DNA of 64,000 bases from positions 25,124 to 89,123 of the forward strand of contig CAMFIF010000017.1 of assembly GCA_945952415.1 (NCBI GenBank). The letters are read 5' to 3'. Positions 37,814 through 46,360 of the stretch are shown piece after piece (position 1 is the first letter of the stretch; each line of letters opens with the position of its first letter). Position numbers and translations under genes: made by a program. The notes beneath the pieces were generated by a model. The model was not told the origin of the DNA and made no database searches. It saw only the letters and a list, made by a program, of their open reading frames with translations. The stretch comes from an uncultured Rhizobium sp. (GTDB lineage: Bacteria; Pseudomonadota; Alphaproteobacteria; Rhizobiales; Rhizobiaceae).

Positions 37814-38686
37814 TCAGTCGCGGCGAAGGGCCTTGCGTTGCCGGCCGGCAAGATCCTGGATATATTGCCAGGCCACGCGGCCGGAGCGGCCGCCACGCGT
37901 GGTCGCCCATTCCAGCGCCTCGCGATGCAGGTCCTCGGGGGCGAGATCCAGCGCATAATGCGCCGCATAACCATCGATCATCGCCAGATAATCCTCCTGG
38001 CTGCATTTGTGGAAGCCGAGCCAGAGCCCAAAGCGATCCGAGAGGGAGACCTTCTCTTCCACCGCCTCTGACGGATTGATGGCCGTCGACTGCTCGTTCT
38101 CGATCATGTTGCGCGGCAGCAGATGGCGGCGATTGGAGGTGGCGTAAAAGACCACATTGTCGGGACGCCCCTCCACCCCACCGTCCAGAGCAGCCTTCAG
38201 CGACTTGTAGGAGGCGTCGTCGTGGTCGAAGGAGAGATCGTCGCAGAAGAGAATGAAGCGCTCGGCCCGGTCGCGGATGATCTCCAGAAGCGCAGGCAGG
38301 GTTGAAATGTCTTCGCGATGGATCTCGATCAGCTTCAGGGCCACGGCCCGCTCGGCCCTGACATCGGCGTGCACCGATTTGACGAGCGACGACTTGCCCA
38401 TGCCCCGGGCACCCCAGAGAAGCACATTGTTGGCTTCATAGCCCTCCGCAAAGCGGATCGTGTTTTCATGCAGGATATCGCGCACCCGGTCGACGCCGCG
38501 AATGAGCTTCAGGGCAATCCGGTTGGGTTGCGGCACGGGCTGCAGAAAGCTCCGGGCAGGGACCCAGACGAAGCAATCGGCAGCCTCCATGTCGCTTGCC
38601 ACCGGCGGCGGTCCGGCAAGCCGTTCCGTGGCATCCGCCAGCCGGCGGAGCTCCTTGAGAATGAGGTCCAGTTTGCTGTCGTCCAT
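37814..38686 (-). CDS. DUF815 family AAA+ ATPase
   Basis: The 290-residue protein has Walker A GARGMGKSS (92-100), Walker B FILFCDDLSF and a sensor-like FYATSNRRHLLPR. The family (DUF815) is conserved in alphaproteobacteria and related to AAA+ ATPases; its substrate is not known to me. The N-terminal 35 residues form a helix MDDSKLDLILKELRRLADAT. It is a single minus-strand gene between the NlpD-like gene and yajC, from which it diverges across 214 bases. Confidence 0.9.
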   Translation of the reverse strand: MDDSKLDLILKELRRLADATERLAGPPPVASDMEAADCFVWVPARSFLQPVPQPNRIALKLIRGVDRVRDILHENTIRFAEGYEANNVLLWGARGMGKSSLVKSVHADVRAERAVALKLIEIHREDISTLPALLEIIRDRAERFILFCDDLSFDHDDASYKSLKAALDGGVEGRPDNVVFYATSNRRHLLPRNMIENEQSTAINPSEAVEEKVSLSDRFGLWLGFHKCSQEDYLAMIDGYAAHYALDLAPEDLHREALEWATTRGGRSGRVAWQYIQDLAGRQRKALRRD

Positions 38687-38900
38687 GGCTGCACTCCGCG
38701 CATGAATGAGGAAAAAGCGAATTATTTCCGCTGCACAGCCCCGCTAGCATGGCCTTTCGAAAGCGAAAAGGCTAAGAGCGCTGGAAACGGTACGGCTGCG
38801 GTGCCGCGCCCAGTTGTATTCATGGCATTGGTCGTTATATTCCGCCGGTCCCCGAGCGGGTGCGCAGCCCCGCGCAACGACAGAATTCAGGAGCTCCTTG

Positions 38901-39245
38901 ATGTTTTTCACCGAAGCCTATGCGCAGACCGCAACCGGCGAAGCCACGACCGGCATTTTCGGTTCCGGCATGGAAATGTTCGTGCTGTTCGTTCCGTTGA
39001 TGATCGTCTGGTATTTCCTGCTGATCCGTCCGCAGAACCAGCAGCGCAAGCGCCGCGAGGAAACCCTGAAAAACATTCGCCGCGGCGACCAAGTCGTCAC
39101 CGGCGGCGGCGTTGTCGGCAAGGTCACCAAGGTCATTGACGACAACGAACTTGAGGTCGAAATCGCCGATGGTGTGCGCGTGCGCATCGTCAGGACCTTT
39201 GTGGCCGATGTCCGCGTTAAGGGCGAACCCGTCAAGTCTGAATAA
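38901..39245 (+). CDS. yajC: Preprotein translocase subunit YajC
   Basis: The 114-residue membrane protein has one transmembrane helix (MFVLFVPLMIVWYFLLIRPQ, about 25-44), then a basic cytoplasmic segment and the conserved GDQVVTGGGVVGKV. YajC associates with SecDF and the SecYEG translocon. The ATG at 38901 is preceded by AGGAG. The order yajC-secDF is universal in the group. Confidence 0.95.
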   Translation: MFFTEAYAQTATGEATTGIFGSGMEMFVLFVPLMIVWYFLLIRPQNQQRKRREETLKNIRRGDQVVTGGGVVGKVTKVIDDNELEVEIADGVRVRIVRTFVADVRVKGEPVKSE

Positions 39246-39293
39246 TCGGCCGGACAGACGGTCCGTACGAACCTCCAAGATATCGAGATACCC

Positions 39294-41843
39294 ATGCTTT
39301 ACTTTTCCCGGTGGAAAACGATCCTGATCTGGCTGGTGGTGGCCGTATCGGCCGTGATTGCCCTGCCAAATGCCCTGAGCAGCGATCTCCTCGCCAAATT
39401 CCCCAGTTTTCTGCCGCAGAAAAGGGTTACCCTGGGTCTCGACCTTCAGGGCGGTTCGCACATCATGCTCAAACTCGAGCGCTCCGATATCGTCAAGGAG
39501 CGGCTCGAAACCACGGTTGGCGATGTCCGGCAGAAGCTTCGTGAGGCGAATATCCGCTATACCGGGCTCGCCGGCGTCGCCCAGTCGGTTCAGGTCCGCA
39601 TCAGCGACGTAAACCAGGTGGAAGCTGCCAAGGAGGCGCTGAAGCCGCTCACCGCGCTGGTCAGCACCGGTTCCCTCGGAGGCTCCATCCAGGAAGCGAC
39701 CCTCGAAGACGGACCGGACGGCCTGCTGAAGCTGAACATCACCGATGACGGGATCGATTATCGCATCTCCTCTGCCGTCACCCAGTCCATCGAAGTGGTG
39801 CGCCGGCGCGTGGACGAGCTTGGCAATACCGAGCCGCTCATCCAGCGCCAGGGCAAGGACCGCATCATCGTTCAGGTGCCGGGCCTGCAGGATCCGCAGC
39901 GCCTGAAGGCCCTGCTGAACCAGACGGCGAAGCTGTCCTTCCGCATGGTCGATCTCTCCGTGCCCGTGCAGGAGGCGATCAATGGCCGCCCGCCGGCCGG
40001 CACGGAAGTGCTGTACTCGCAGGATGACCCGCCGATACCCTATGTCGTCGAAAAGCGGGTTCTCGTCTCCGGCGAAGATCTGGTCGATGCGCAGGCCAAC
40101 ATCAACCAGCAGAACAGCGAACCGGTCGTCTCCTTCCGCTTCAATTCCAAGGGCGCGCTTCGCTTTGCCGAGGCCACCCAGCAGAATGTCGGCAAGCCCT
40201 TTGCCATCATCCTCGACAATCAGGTCATTTCGGCCCCGCGCATCAACGAGCCGATCATCGGCGGTTCCGGCCAGATTTCCGGCAACTTCACCGTTGAAAG
40301 CGCGAACGATCTCGCCGTTCTTCTGCGGGCGGGCGCTCTTCCCGCCACGCTGACGGTGGTGGAAGAGCGGACCGTTGGCCCAAGCCTCGGTGCGGACTCG
40401 ATCCATGCCGGTCTCGTGGCCGGGGCGATCGGCGCCGTCGCGGTTGTCCTGTTCATGCTCTTCTTCTACGGCTTCCTCGGCCTGATCGCCAATATCGCGC
40501 TTGCCGCCAACGTGATCATGATCCTGGCCGTGCTGACCATGCTCGGTTCGACGCTGACGCTGCCCGGCATCGCCGGCATCGTGCTGACCATGGGCATGGC
40601 GGTCGATTCCAACGTTCTGATCTATGAACGCGTGCGGGAAGAGGTGCGCAATGGCCGCAGCTTCATCCAGGCACTGGATCTCGGCTTCGAAAAGGCACTT
40701 GCCACCATCGTTGACGCCAACCTGACGACCCTGATCGCCGCCGCCGTCCTCTTCTTCATGGGGTCGGGTCCGGTGCGCGGTTTCGCGGTCACGCTGTCGG
40801 TCGGTATCATCACGACCGTCTTCACCGCCTACACGCTGACCCGGTGGCTGGTCGCTGTATGGGTCAAGACGCGGCGGCCGAAGCACCTGCCCAAGGGTGT
40901 CCGTTCCGGCATCTTCGACGGAACGAATATCGGCTTCATGTCCTTCCGCCGCTATACCTTCATGGTCACTGCGGCTCTGTCCCTCGCCTCCGTCGTCGGC
41001 TTCATGACCATCGGCATGAACCTCGGCATCGACTTCAAGGGTGGCTCGATCATCGAACTGAAGGCGAAGCAGGGTAACGCCGATCTCGCCGACATTCGCG
41101 AGCGTCTGAGCGAACTCAATCTCGGCGAAATCCAGGCCCAGGGCTTCGGCGATCCGGCAAGCGCGCTGGTGCGCGTGCAGGCGCAGGAAGGCGGCGAAAA
41201 TGCCGAGCAGTCCGCGGTCAACCTGATCCGCAGCGAACTGGAGGATCAATATGAGTTCCGCCGGGTCGAAGTGGTCGGTCCCTCCGTCTCCGGCGAACTC
41301 ACGACCATGGCGACACTCGGCGTTCTCGCCTCGCTGGCGGCCATCCTCGTCTATATCTGGTTCCGCTTCGAATGGCAGTTCGCTCTCGGCGCCATCATTG
41401 CCACCGTGCACGACGTGCTCCTGACGCTCGGGCTTTTCGTCTTCACGGGTGTGGAATTCAACTTGACGAGTATCGCCGCCGTGCTGACCATCGTCGGCTA
41501 TTCGCTGAACGATACGGTCGTGGTCTATGACCGCATGCGTGAAAACCTGCGGCGCTTCAAGAAGATGCCGCTGCCAGTGCTGATCGACACCTCGATCAAC
41601 ACCACGCTGTCGCGCACCATCCTCACCTCGGCCACCACCCTCATTGCGCTCCTGTCGCTCTGGCTGTTCGGGGGCGAGGTCATCCGGTCCTTTACCTTCG
41701 CTATGCTCTTCGGCGTGGCGGTCGGTACCTTCTCCTCGATCTATATCGCCGCGCCGGTGCTGATTGCCTTCAAGCTGCGGTCCGATGCCTTTGACGTCAA
41801 GGATGAAGACAAGGCGCCTGAAGTCGGCGAAGCAGCCGTCTGA
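39294..41843 (+). CDS. secDF: Protein translocase SecDF (fused SecD and SecF)
   Basis: The 849-residue protein joins SecD (about 1-525) and SecF (about 530-849). The SecD N-terminus includes RVTLGLDLQGGSHIML, and the P1 periplasmic domain follows; the first helix bundle contains the proton-path motif GMAVDSNVLIYERVREE. The SecF half starts after KGVRSGIFDGTN and contains GIDFKGGSIIELK and TIVGYSLNDTVVVYDRMREN. SecDF uses the proton gradient to complete export. The fusion is common in rhizobia. It overlaps the next gene by one base (TGATG). Confidence 0.96.
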   Translation: MLYFSRWKTILIWLVVAVSAVIALPNALSSDLLAKFPSFLPQKRVTLGLDLQGGSHIMLKLERSDIVKERLETTVGDVRQKLREANIRYTGLAGVAQSVQVRISDVNQVEAAKEALKPLTALVSTGSLGGSIQEATLEDGPDGLLKLNITDDGIDYRISSAVTQSIEVVRRRVDELGNTEPLIQRQGKDRIIVQVPGLQDPQRLKALLNQTAKLSFRMVDLSVPVQEAINGRPPAGTEVLYSQDDPPIPYVVEKRVLVSGEDLVDAQANINQQNSEPVVSFRFNSKGALRFAEATQQNVGKPFAIILDNQVISAPRINEPIIGGSGQISGNFTVESANDLAVLLRAGALPATLTVVEERTVGPSLGADSIHAGLVAGAIGAVAVVLFMLFFYGFLGLIANIALAANVIMILAVLTMLGSTLTLPGIAGIVLTMGMAVDSNVLIYERVREEVRNGRSFIQALDLGFEKALATIVDANLTTLIAAAVLFFMGSGPVRGFAVTLSVGIITTVFTAYTLTRWLVAVWVKTRRPKHLPKGVRSGIFDGTNIGFMSFRRYTFMVTAALSLASVVGFMTIGMNLGIDFKGGSIIELKAKQGNADLADIRERLSELNLGEIQAQGFGDPASALVRVQAQEGGENAEQSAVNLIRSELEDQYEFRRVEVVGPSVSGELTTMATLGVLASLAAILVYIWFRFEWQFALGAIIATVHDVLLTLGLFVFTGVEFNLTSIAAVLTIVGYSLNDTVVVYDRMRENLRRFKKMPLPVLIDTSINTTLSRTILTSATTLIALLSLWLFGGEVIRSFTFAMLFGVAVGTFSSIYIAAPVLIAFKLRSDAFDVKDEDKAPEVGEAAV

Positions 41844-42229
41844 TGGCCCGGGGGATCGAGATGCGCGACGCGCATTTCCCGGGGCGGGCACCCATCGATG
41901 CCTATGGCAATGGCGGGTTCCGCTTTGCGGACATGTCGCACCGGGGCTCGATCCTGTGCCTGCCTTCCGGCATCTATGGGTGGGAGGCGGTGGAGGGGGA
42001 TGCGCTCGACACCGATCTCTTCGCCCGCGTTCTCGCCGATGCCGGTGGGATCGAGGTTCTGCTTGTCGGCACGGGCAGGGAGTTGCGGCCGCTACCCGCC
42101 GCGCTGAAGGCGGCATTGCGGGCCAAGGGGATCGGCAGCGATCCCATGAGCACCGGAGCAGCGGTGCGAACCTTCAACATCATGTTGTCGGAATCGCGCG
42201 CCGTCGCCGCGGCGTTGATAGCGGTCTGA
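41843..42229 (+). CDS. Mth938/DUF498 family protein, NDUFAF3-like
   Basis: The 128-residue protein has the compact Mth938 fold pattern with FADMSHRGSILCLPSGIYGW near residues 28-47 and LLVGTGRELRPLP near 74-86. The eukaryotic member NDUFAF3 helps assemble mitochondrial complex I; the bacterial role is not proven. The start overlaps the secDF stop (TGATG), so it is translated with the export machinery. The next gene, 4 bases on, is the homologue of another complex I assembly factor, NDUFAF6, which strengthens a link to respiratory complex assembly. Confidence 0.88.
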   Translation: MARGIEMRDAHFPGRAPIDAYGNGGFRFADMSHRGSILCLPSGIYGWEAVEGDALDTDLFARVLADAGGIEVLLVGTGRELRPLPAALKAALRAKGIGSDPMSTGAAVRTFNIMLSESRAVAAALIAV

Positions 42230-42233
42230 GCCC

Positions 42234-43088
42234 ATGGCTTCCGAAGCCGACAATGCGGCCCTCTGCCTCGCCTCGCTGCGAGAACTGGACATGGACCGCT
42301 ACCTCGCGGTTCTGCTGTCCCCGGAGGACAAGCGCCGCCCGCTGACCGCCCTCTATCTCTATAATGCCGAACTTGCACGCGTGCGCGATCTGGTGCGCGA
42401 GCCGCTTCCGGGCGAGGTGCGCCTGCAATACTGGCGCGATCTTCTGGAAGGCCAGGCGCATGGCTCCACGGCCGCCAATCCGGCCGCCGCCGAACTGCTC
42501 CTCGCCATCGATGCCTTTCGTCTCCCCGTCGCACCGCTTTCTGCGATGAGCGAAGCGCGGATCTTCGATCTCTATGACGATCCGATGGAAAGCATCTCTG
42601 CCTTCGAAGGCTATGCCGGCGAAACGGCCTCGGCCCTGCTGCAGCTTGCGAGCCTGGTGCTTGATGCAGAGGCTGCGGCTACCGTGTCGGAAACCGCCGG
42701 CCATGCGGGCGTGGCGCAGGCGGTTGCCGGTGCACTTCTGCTGCTTCCCCAGCACAGGGCGCGGGGTCAAGTTTATATTCCCCGGGAAATTCTCGCCGCA
42801 ACCGGGCTCGACCGGGAAGGCTTCCTGTCGGATGCCCATCCGGAGATGGTAAGGGCCGCGATCGAGGCATTTGCCGGCTATGGTCTCGATCATCTTGCCC
42901 GCGCGGGCAAGGCGCGGCAGGGCCTGCCGGCCACGCTCGCCCCCGCTTACCTGCCCGTCGCCCTGGTCCGCCCCGTGCTGGCCAAGGCCGCCGCCGACGG
43001 CCGGCGGGCGCTGGAGGGAAAGCTCCGCACGTCCCAGTGGCGCCGGCAGCTTTCCATGGCGCTCATGCTCTGGCGCCGCCGCTTCTAG
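42234..43088 (+). CDS. Squalene/phytoene synthase family protein, NDUFAF6-like
   Basis: The 284-residue protein has the trans-isoprenyl synthase fold, visible in ALYLYNAELARVRDLV and ARGQVYIPREIL. The aspartate-rich motifs needed for diphosphate binding are degraded: NAELARVRD replaces the first Asp-rich box, and the segment before GQVYIPRE (LLLLPQHRA) lacks the second. This is the NDUFAF6-type group, in which the fold is kept but carotenoid or squalene synthesis is not expected. It is 4 bases after the NDUFAF3-like gene. I infer a noncatalytic assembly role, not isoprenoid synthesis. Confidence 0.85.
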   Translation: MASEADNAALCLASLRELDMDRYLAVLLSPEDKRRPLTALYLYNAELARVRDLVREPLPGEVRLQYWRDLLEGQAHGSTAANPAAAELLLAIDAFRLPVAPLSAMSEARIFDLYDDPMESISAFEGYAGETASALLQLASLVLDAEAAATVSETAGHAGVAQAVAGALLLLPQHRARGQVYIPREILAATGLDREGFLSDAHPEMVRAAIEAFAGYGLDHLARAGKARQGLPATLAPAYLPVALVRPVLAKAAADGRRALEGKLRTSQWRRQLSMALMLWRRRF

Positions 43089-43195
43089 GGACGGCACACA
43101 TTCGTCGCTTGTCGACAGGCCGGAACAAGTTTCGGCTGTTATCGCCACTCAGACCGGGCCGTATTGATCCCGGGGGCTTGGGAAGGGAGTTCTCG

Positions 43196-43663
43196 ATGAG
43201 TCTTGGCATGGTGATCTGGGCGATTTTGCTTGGTGGCATCGTGTGGGTGGCCTACCGGGCGAACCGCCTGGGAGAAAAGACCGAGGAGACCGGGCTTCGC
43301 GACACCGGCATGGCCATCGTGGAATTTGGCCGCGCCTTTCCCAACGAGGCCATCCGGCAGCTGCATGTGACTGCCGATGGCAATGTCGTATTCGTCCGCC
43401 TGCACGACAACAAGGCGGGCTTCATGCGCAGCATGCGCGGCCATTATTCCTGCCACCTGATCAATCCGGGCACGGTGCAGGTATCCGGTACCCCCGACGG
43501 CAAGGGACTGCGGATCGATTTCGCCGATGCGCCACACCATAGCGGCACCTTCATGTTCACCCGGCCGGAGGAAACCGCCGAAGTCTCTCTCTGGCTTCTC
43601 GGCAATTTCGTGCCCGAAAGCGGAAAGACGCTGCTTTCCCACGGCACCGGCCGCATGAGCTGA
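43196..43663 (+). CDS. Hypothetical membrane-anchored protein
   Basis: The 155-residue protein starts MSLGMVIWAILLGGIVWVAY, a single N-terminal membrane helix, followed by a soluble domain rich in beta-strand patterns (LHVTADGNVVFVRLHDNK and PGTVQVSGTPDGKGLRIDF). GGAAGGGAG lies 5-8 bases before the ATG, a strong site. It follows the NDUFAF6-like gene by 107 bases and is closed by a perfect hairpin. I do not recognise the family. It could share a promoter with secDF or have its own. Confidence 0.75.
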   Translation: MSLGMVIWAILLGGIVWVAYRANRLGEKTEETGLRDTGMAIVEFGRAFPNEAIRQLHVTADGNVVFVRLHDNKAGFMRSMRGHYSCHLINPGTVQVSGTPDGKGLRIDFADAPHHSGTFMFTRPEETAEVSLWLLGNFVPESGKTLLSHGTGRMS

Positions 43664-43684
43664 GCTGAGCCGAGAAAAGACGAG

Positions 43685-43719
43685 ACCAAAAAGGCGCTCG
43701 GAAAGGGCGCCTTTTTGGT
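43685..43719. terminator. Bidirectional terminator between hypothetical gene and trmFO
   Basis: ACCAAAAAGGCGC and GCGCCTTTTTGGT form a perfect 13-bp stem with A-run and T-run on both sides, placed between two convergent genes, so it can end both transcripts. Confidence 0.92.
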
Positions 43720-43733
43720 TCAATATTGGAAGT

Positions 43734-45158
43734 TCAGCCGGCGAACAGGCCGCGCTCCAGCCAAGCCGCGCAATGGTCCAGCGCCCGCTTTGCGAGAAGC
43801 TGGCGTTTGAACACCGTCTTCTCCTTGCCGCGCAGACGCTTCGAGCCCTCGGGCCGCACCATGGCGCCCGGTTCGAGTTCGGGGAACAGGCCGAAATTGA
43901 TGTTCATCGGCTGGAAGGAGCGCTTGCCGGGCTCATCGTCGGAGAGAATATGCCCGCCCGTGATGTGGTTCAGGAGGGCGCCGAGCGCCGTGGTGGCCGG
44001 CGGCACGGATGGCGTCTCGCCGAGCCGTTCGGCGGCCGCAAAACGCCCCGCCAGCAGCCCGATGCTCGCACTTTCCACATAGCCCTCGCATCCGGTGATC
44101 TGGCCGGCAAAACGAAGGCCCGGCCGGGATTTGAGGCGCAGCGTGCCATCGAGCAGTGCCGGAGACTGGATGTAGGTGTTGCGATGCAGCCCACCCAGCC
44201 GGGCGAATTCCGCATTTTCGAGCCCGGGAATCATCCGGAAGATATCCGCCTGGGCTCCGTATTTCAGCTTCGTCTGGAAGCCCACCATATTGTAGAGCGT
44301 GCCAAGCGCATTATCCTGGCGCAGCTGCACCACCGCATAGGGCTTTACCGTCGGATTATGGGCATTGGTAAGCCCCATGGGCTTCATCGGCCCATGCCGC
44401 AGGGTTTCCCGTCCGCGCTCCGCCATCACCTCGATCGGCAGGCATCCGTCGAAATAGGGGGTGCCTTCCCATTCCTTGAAGCCCACGGCATCGCCCGCGA
44501 TCAGCGCATCGACAAAGGCATTGTACTGTGCTTCGTCCATCGGGCAGTTGATGTAATCCTTGCCCGTGCCGCCCGGCCCCACCTTGTCATAGCGGGACTG
44601 GTACCAGCAGACATCCATGTTGATGCTCTCGCGATGGACGATCGGTGCAATCGCATCGAAAAAGGCAAGCGCCTCCTCGCCGGTTTCCCGGCGGATCGCC
44701 TCGGCGAGACCGGGTGCGGTCAGCGGGCCCGTGGCGATGATCGTATTGTCCCAGTCTGCCGGCGGCAGGCCGTCGATCTCCTCGCGGACCACCTTAATCA
44801 GCGGATGGGAGGAGACAGCTTCCGTGACGGCCGCAGAAAAGCCTTCCCGGTCGACCGCGAGCGCGCCCCCAGCAGGCACCTGATGGGCATCGGCAGCGCG
44901 CATGATCAGCGAACCCGCCATGCGCATTTCCGCATGGATTACCCCGACCGCATTACTCGTCGCATCATCGGAACGAAAGGAATTGGAGCAGACCAGTTCC
45001 GCAAGCCCGTCCGTCTTGTGCGCATCCGTGCCGCGCACGCCGCGCATCTCGTGAAGAATGACGGATATCCCGGCTTCGGCAATCTGCCAGGCGGCCTCGG
45101 AGCCGGCGAGCCCGCCGCCGATGACGTGAATGGGTCTGTTGTCGTGCGTTTTTGTCAT
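43734..45158 (-). CDS. trmFO: Methylenetetrahydrofolate-dependent tRNA (uracil-54-C5)-methyltransferase
   Basis: The 474-residue flavoprotein makes ribothymidine 54 in the T loop of tRNAs, using methylene-THF and FADH2. The FAD-binding start is [21 protein letters not shown], and the GidA-like features [31 protein letters not shown] in pieces, and GLHRNTYI are visible. The ATG at 45158 ([12 protein letters not shown]) gives the family length; an ATG 12 codons upstream is in frame. It is monocistronic, convergent with the hypothetical gene. Confidence 0.93.
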   Translation of the reverse strand: MTKTHDNRPIHVIGGGLAGSEAAWQIAEAGISVILHEMRGVRGTDAHKTDGLAELVCSNSFRSDDATSNAVGVIHAEMRMAGSLIMRAADAHQVPAGGALAVDREGFSAAVTEAVSSHPLIKVVREEIDGLPPADWDNTIIATGPLTAPGLAEAIRRETGEEALAFFDAIAPIVHRESINMDVCWYQSRYDKVGPGGTGKDYINCPMDEAQYNAFVDALIAGDAVGFKEWEGTPYFDGCLPIEVMAERGRETLRHGPMKPMGLTNAHNPTVKPYAVVQLRQDNALGTLYNMVGFQTKLKYGAQADIFRMIPGLENAEFARLGGLHRNTYIQSPALLDGTLRLKSRPGLRFAGQITGCEGYVESASIGLLAGRFAAAERLGETPSVPPATTALGALLNHITGGHILSDDEPGKRSFQPMNINFGLFPELEPGAMVRPEGSKRLRGKEKTVFKRQLLAKRALDHCAAWLERGLFAG

Positions 45159-45206
45159 GGCGGGCTCATTATCATGGCTCGCTTGCGCTTCCAATGTCCC
45201 GGAATC

Positions 45207-45231
45207 AAAAACGGCGCCTCGGGGGCGCCGT
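45207..45231 (-). terminator. Terminator of first DUF1127 gene
   Basis: On the minus strand ACGGCGCC and GGCGCCGT pair around a CCCGA loop, followed by TTTTT, 35 bases past the DUF1127 stop. Confidence 0.85.
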
Positions 45232-45265
45232 CTTGAATGGAAATCGCTACGCGAGACCCAAGCGA

Positions 45266-45409
45266 TTAGCGGAAGTTGCGGGCCGCGATGGAGCGAATGT
45301 CATGGCGGGTGATGCCGATGTCATTCAGGGTCTGGTTGGAGAGCGAGCCCAGCTCGTTCAGGGTGCGGCGGTAGTTGATCCAGTTCTTGGCGGCGCGAAT
45401 CGGGTTCAT
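45266..45409 (-). CDS. DUF1127 small basic protein (47 aa)
   Basis: Reading the minus strand from the ATG at 45409 gives a 47-residue protein starting [20 protein letters not shown] and ending [10 protein letters not shown]. The [19 protein letters not shown] segment is the DUF1127 core, two short helices with a conserved Asp-Ile-Gly turn. AAGGA lies 7 bases before the start. DUF1127 proteins in Agrobacterium and Rhodobacter influence RNA turnover and phosphate or stress responses, so a regulatory role is plausible. It has its own terminator. Confidence 0.85.
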   Translation of the reverse strand: MNPIRAAKNWINYRRTLNELGSLSNQTLNDIGITRHDIRSIAARNFR

Positions 45410-45740
45410 GGTCGTATCCTTCGTTCAATTCGGTGGATGAAGTCTCGCTTCATCGTTTCGTTGCGTTTCTTATACACTCGTACAGGAGCGATGTGCACTG
45501 CAATATTCGCCGGTCTGATATGCAATTTCCGGATGCCCGGTTAACGTGTCTTGGGAGGACCCATATCCGCCCGGCGAGTTGAGCGTGATGTAATCCGGAA
45601 CCGAGGAAAAAAGCAGGCGCGTTTGCGTCTTTTTGGTGGATCCACAAGTCGCAAATGAAGCAATACGACAATGTCGCATTTCTTTTTCTGCGCCGTACAT
45701 CCCGAAAAGCTTAAGAAAGTAGCAAAAGGCTCAGATGCAC
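45410..45740. other. Intergenic region between two DUF1127 genes
   Basis: The 331 bases hold no convincing gene. A hairpin AGGCGC-GTTT-GCGTCT flanked by A- and T-tracts lies near 45605-45640 and may end an unrecognised short RNA on either strand. The region just upstream of 45409 should contain the promoter of the first DUF1127 gene. Confidence 0.4.
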
Positions 45741-45771
45741 AAAAAGAAAGCGCCCCGGGCAGGGGCGCTTC
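45741..45771 (-). terminator. Terminator of second DUF1127 gene
   Basis: On the minus strand AAGCGCCCC and GGGGCGCTT pair around a TGCCC loop and lead into TCTTTTTG, 57 bases after the stop. Confidence 0.85.
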
Positions 45772-45827
45772 GATTTTCATTCTTTTTCATCGCCATTTCC
45801 GCTCCGAGGAGAGGAAACGGCCCGAAA

Positions 45828-45974
45828 TTACATGCCGACGGCTTCCTTGGCGACGCGGCGGATTTCCGAGCGGTGGATGCCCAGATCGTGCAGTTCGCGG
45901 TTGGACATGCGGCCGAGTTCGTTGATGGTCTGACGGTACTTGCGCCAGTTGCTGAAGCTGCGTGCGATGTTCAT
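45828..45974 (-). CDS. DUF1127 small basic protein (48 aa)
   Basis: The ATG at 45974 begins MNIARSFSNWRKYRQTINEL and the protein ends RRVAKEAVGM, 48 residues. The core NELGRMSNRELHDLGIHRSEI matches DUF1127 and is about half identical to the neighbour at 45266, so they are diverged paralogues. AAGGAAGA lies before the start codon. Both run on the minus strand, but each has its own terminator, so they are separate units. Confidence 0.85.
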   Translation of the reverse strand: MNIARSFSNWRKYRQTINELGRMSNRELHDLGIHRSEIRRVAKEAVGM

Positions 45975-46232
45975 GGTCGTCTTCCTTTTTCACATTGTAG
46001 GGCGGCGCTCCGTCTGGAGGCCTGCCGAATTCGTTGAACCCTATGTATGCTGCGACGCACAAAATGAACAGCGCTCTTCTTTCAGGTCACCTATGCAAGA
46101 TATGCATGGCGAGGTGAATTCCACGCCATACTGCTGTCATAAACCACCGATTCCGCCGGGTTTGCTGCCGTCTTTTCGGCCAAATGGTAAAATCAAGCGG
46201 AGAAAGCCCCGATTTCTCTCGGAAACAACCAT
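45975..46232. other. Intergenic region upstream of second DUF1127 gene
   Basis: No gene is supported between the DUF1127 start and the small RNA terminator. The region near 46020-46120 includes a GAACCC-rich stretch and a CATGCAAGATATGCATG-like near-palindrome at about 46092-46109 that could be a regulatory site. Confidence 0.35.
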
Positions 46233-46268
46233 AAAAAAAGACCCCTCGGTTCCGGAAACCGAAGGGTC
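46233..46268 (-). terminator. Strong Rho-independent terminator of the candidate small RNA
   Basis: On the minus strand GACCCTTCGGTTTCC and GGAACCGAGGGGTC form a long stem (one GU or mismatch) with a tight loop, followed by seven T. No coding gene ends here. Confidence 0.85.
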
Positions 46269-46360
46269 TCGAGTTTGGGCCGGTCCCCGGGAGGAGAGGG
46301 TGAGCCGGCCACTACGGAAACCGGCCCGGGAGGAGGTGGGCGGTTTCAGAAGCGGATACA
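46233..46360 (-). ncRNA. Candidate trans-acting small RNA with anti-Shine-Dalgarno motifs (alpha-r14/NfeR1-like)
   Basis: Upstream of the strong terminator the minus strand carries CCTCCTCCC (46336-46328) and CTCCTCCC (46296-46289), both complementary to ribosome binding sites. An 8-bp stem GGGCCGGT/ACCGGCCC (46327-46320 with 46284-46277) presents the second motif in a loop, while the first lies just outside it. No gene with a ribosome site is present on this strand. Repeated unpaired CCUCCUCCC elements, a length near 125 bases and a terminal hairpin are features of the rhizobial alpha-r14 (NfeR1) small RNAs, which silence ABC-transporter mRNAs. The 5' end is estimated only; a weak -35/-10 pair may lie near 46385-46415. 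Confidence 0.55.

Noticed and set aside
38835..42116. A 1093-codon open frame on the minus strand opposite yajC-secDF
   Set aside because: The plus strand encodes clear YajC and SecDF motifs; the antisense frame is rich in His, Asp and Arg with no recognisable fold.
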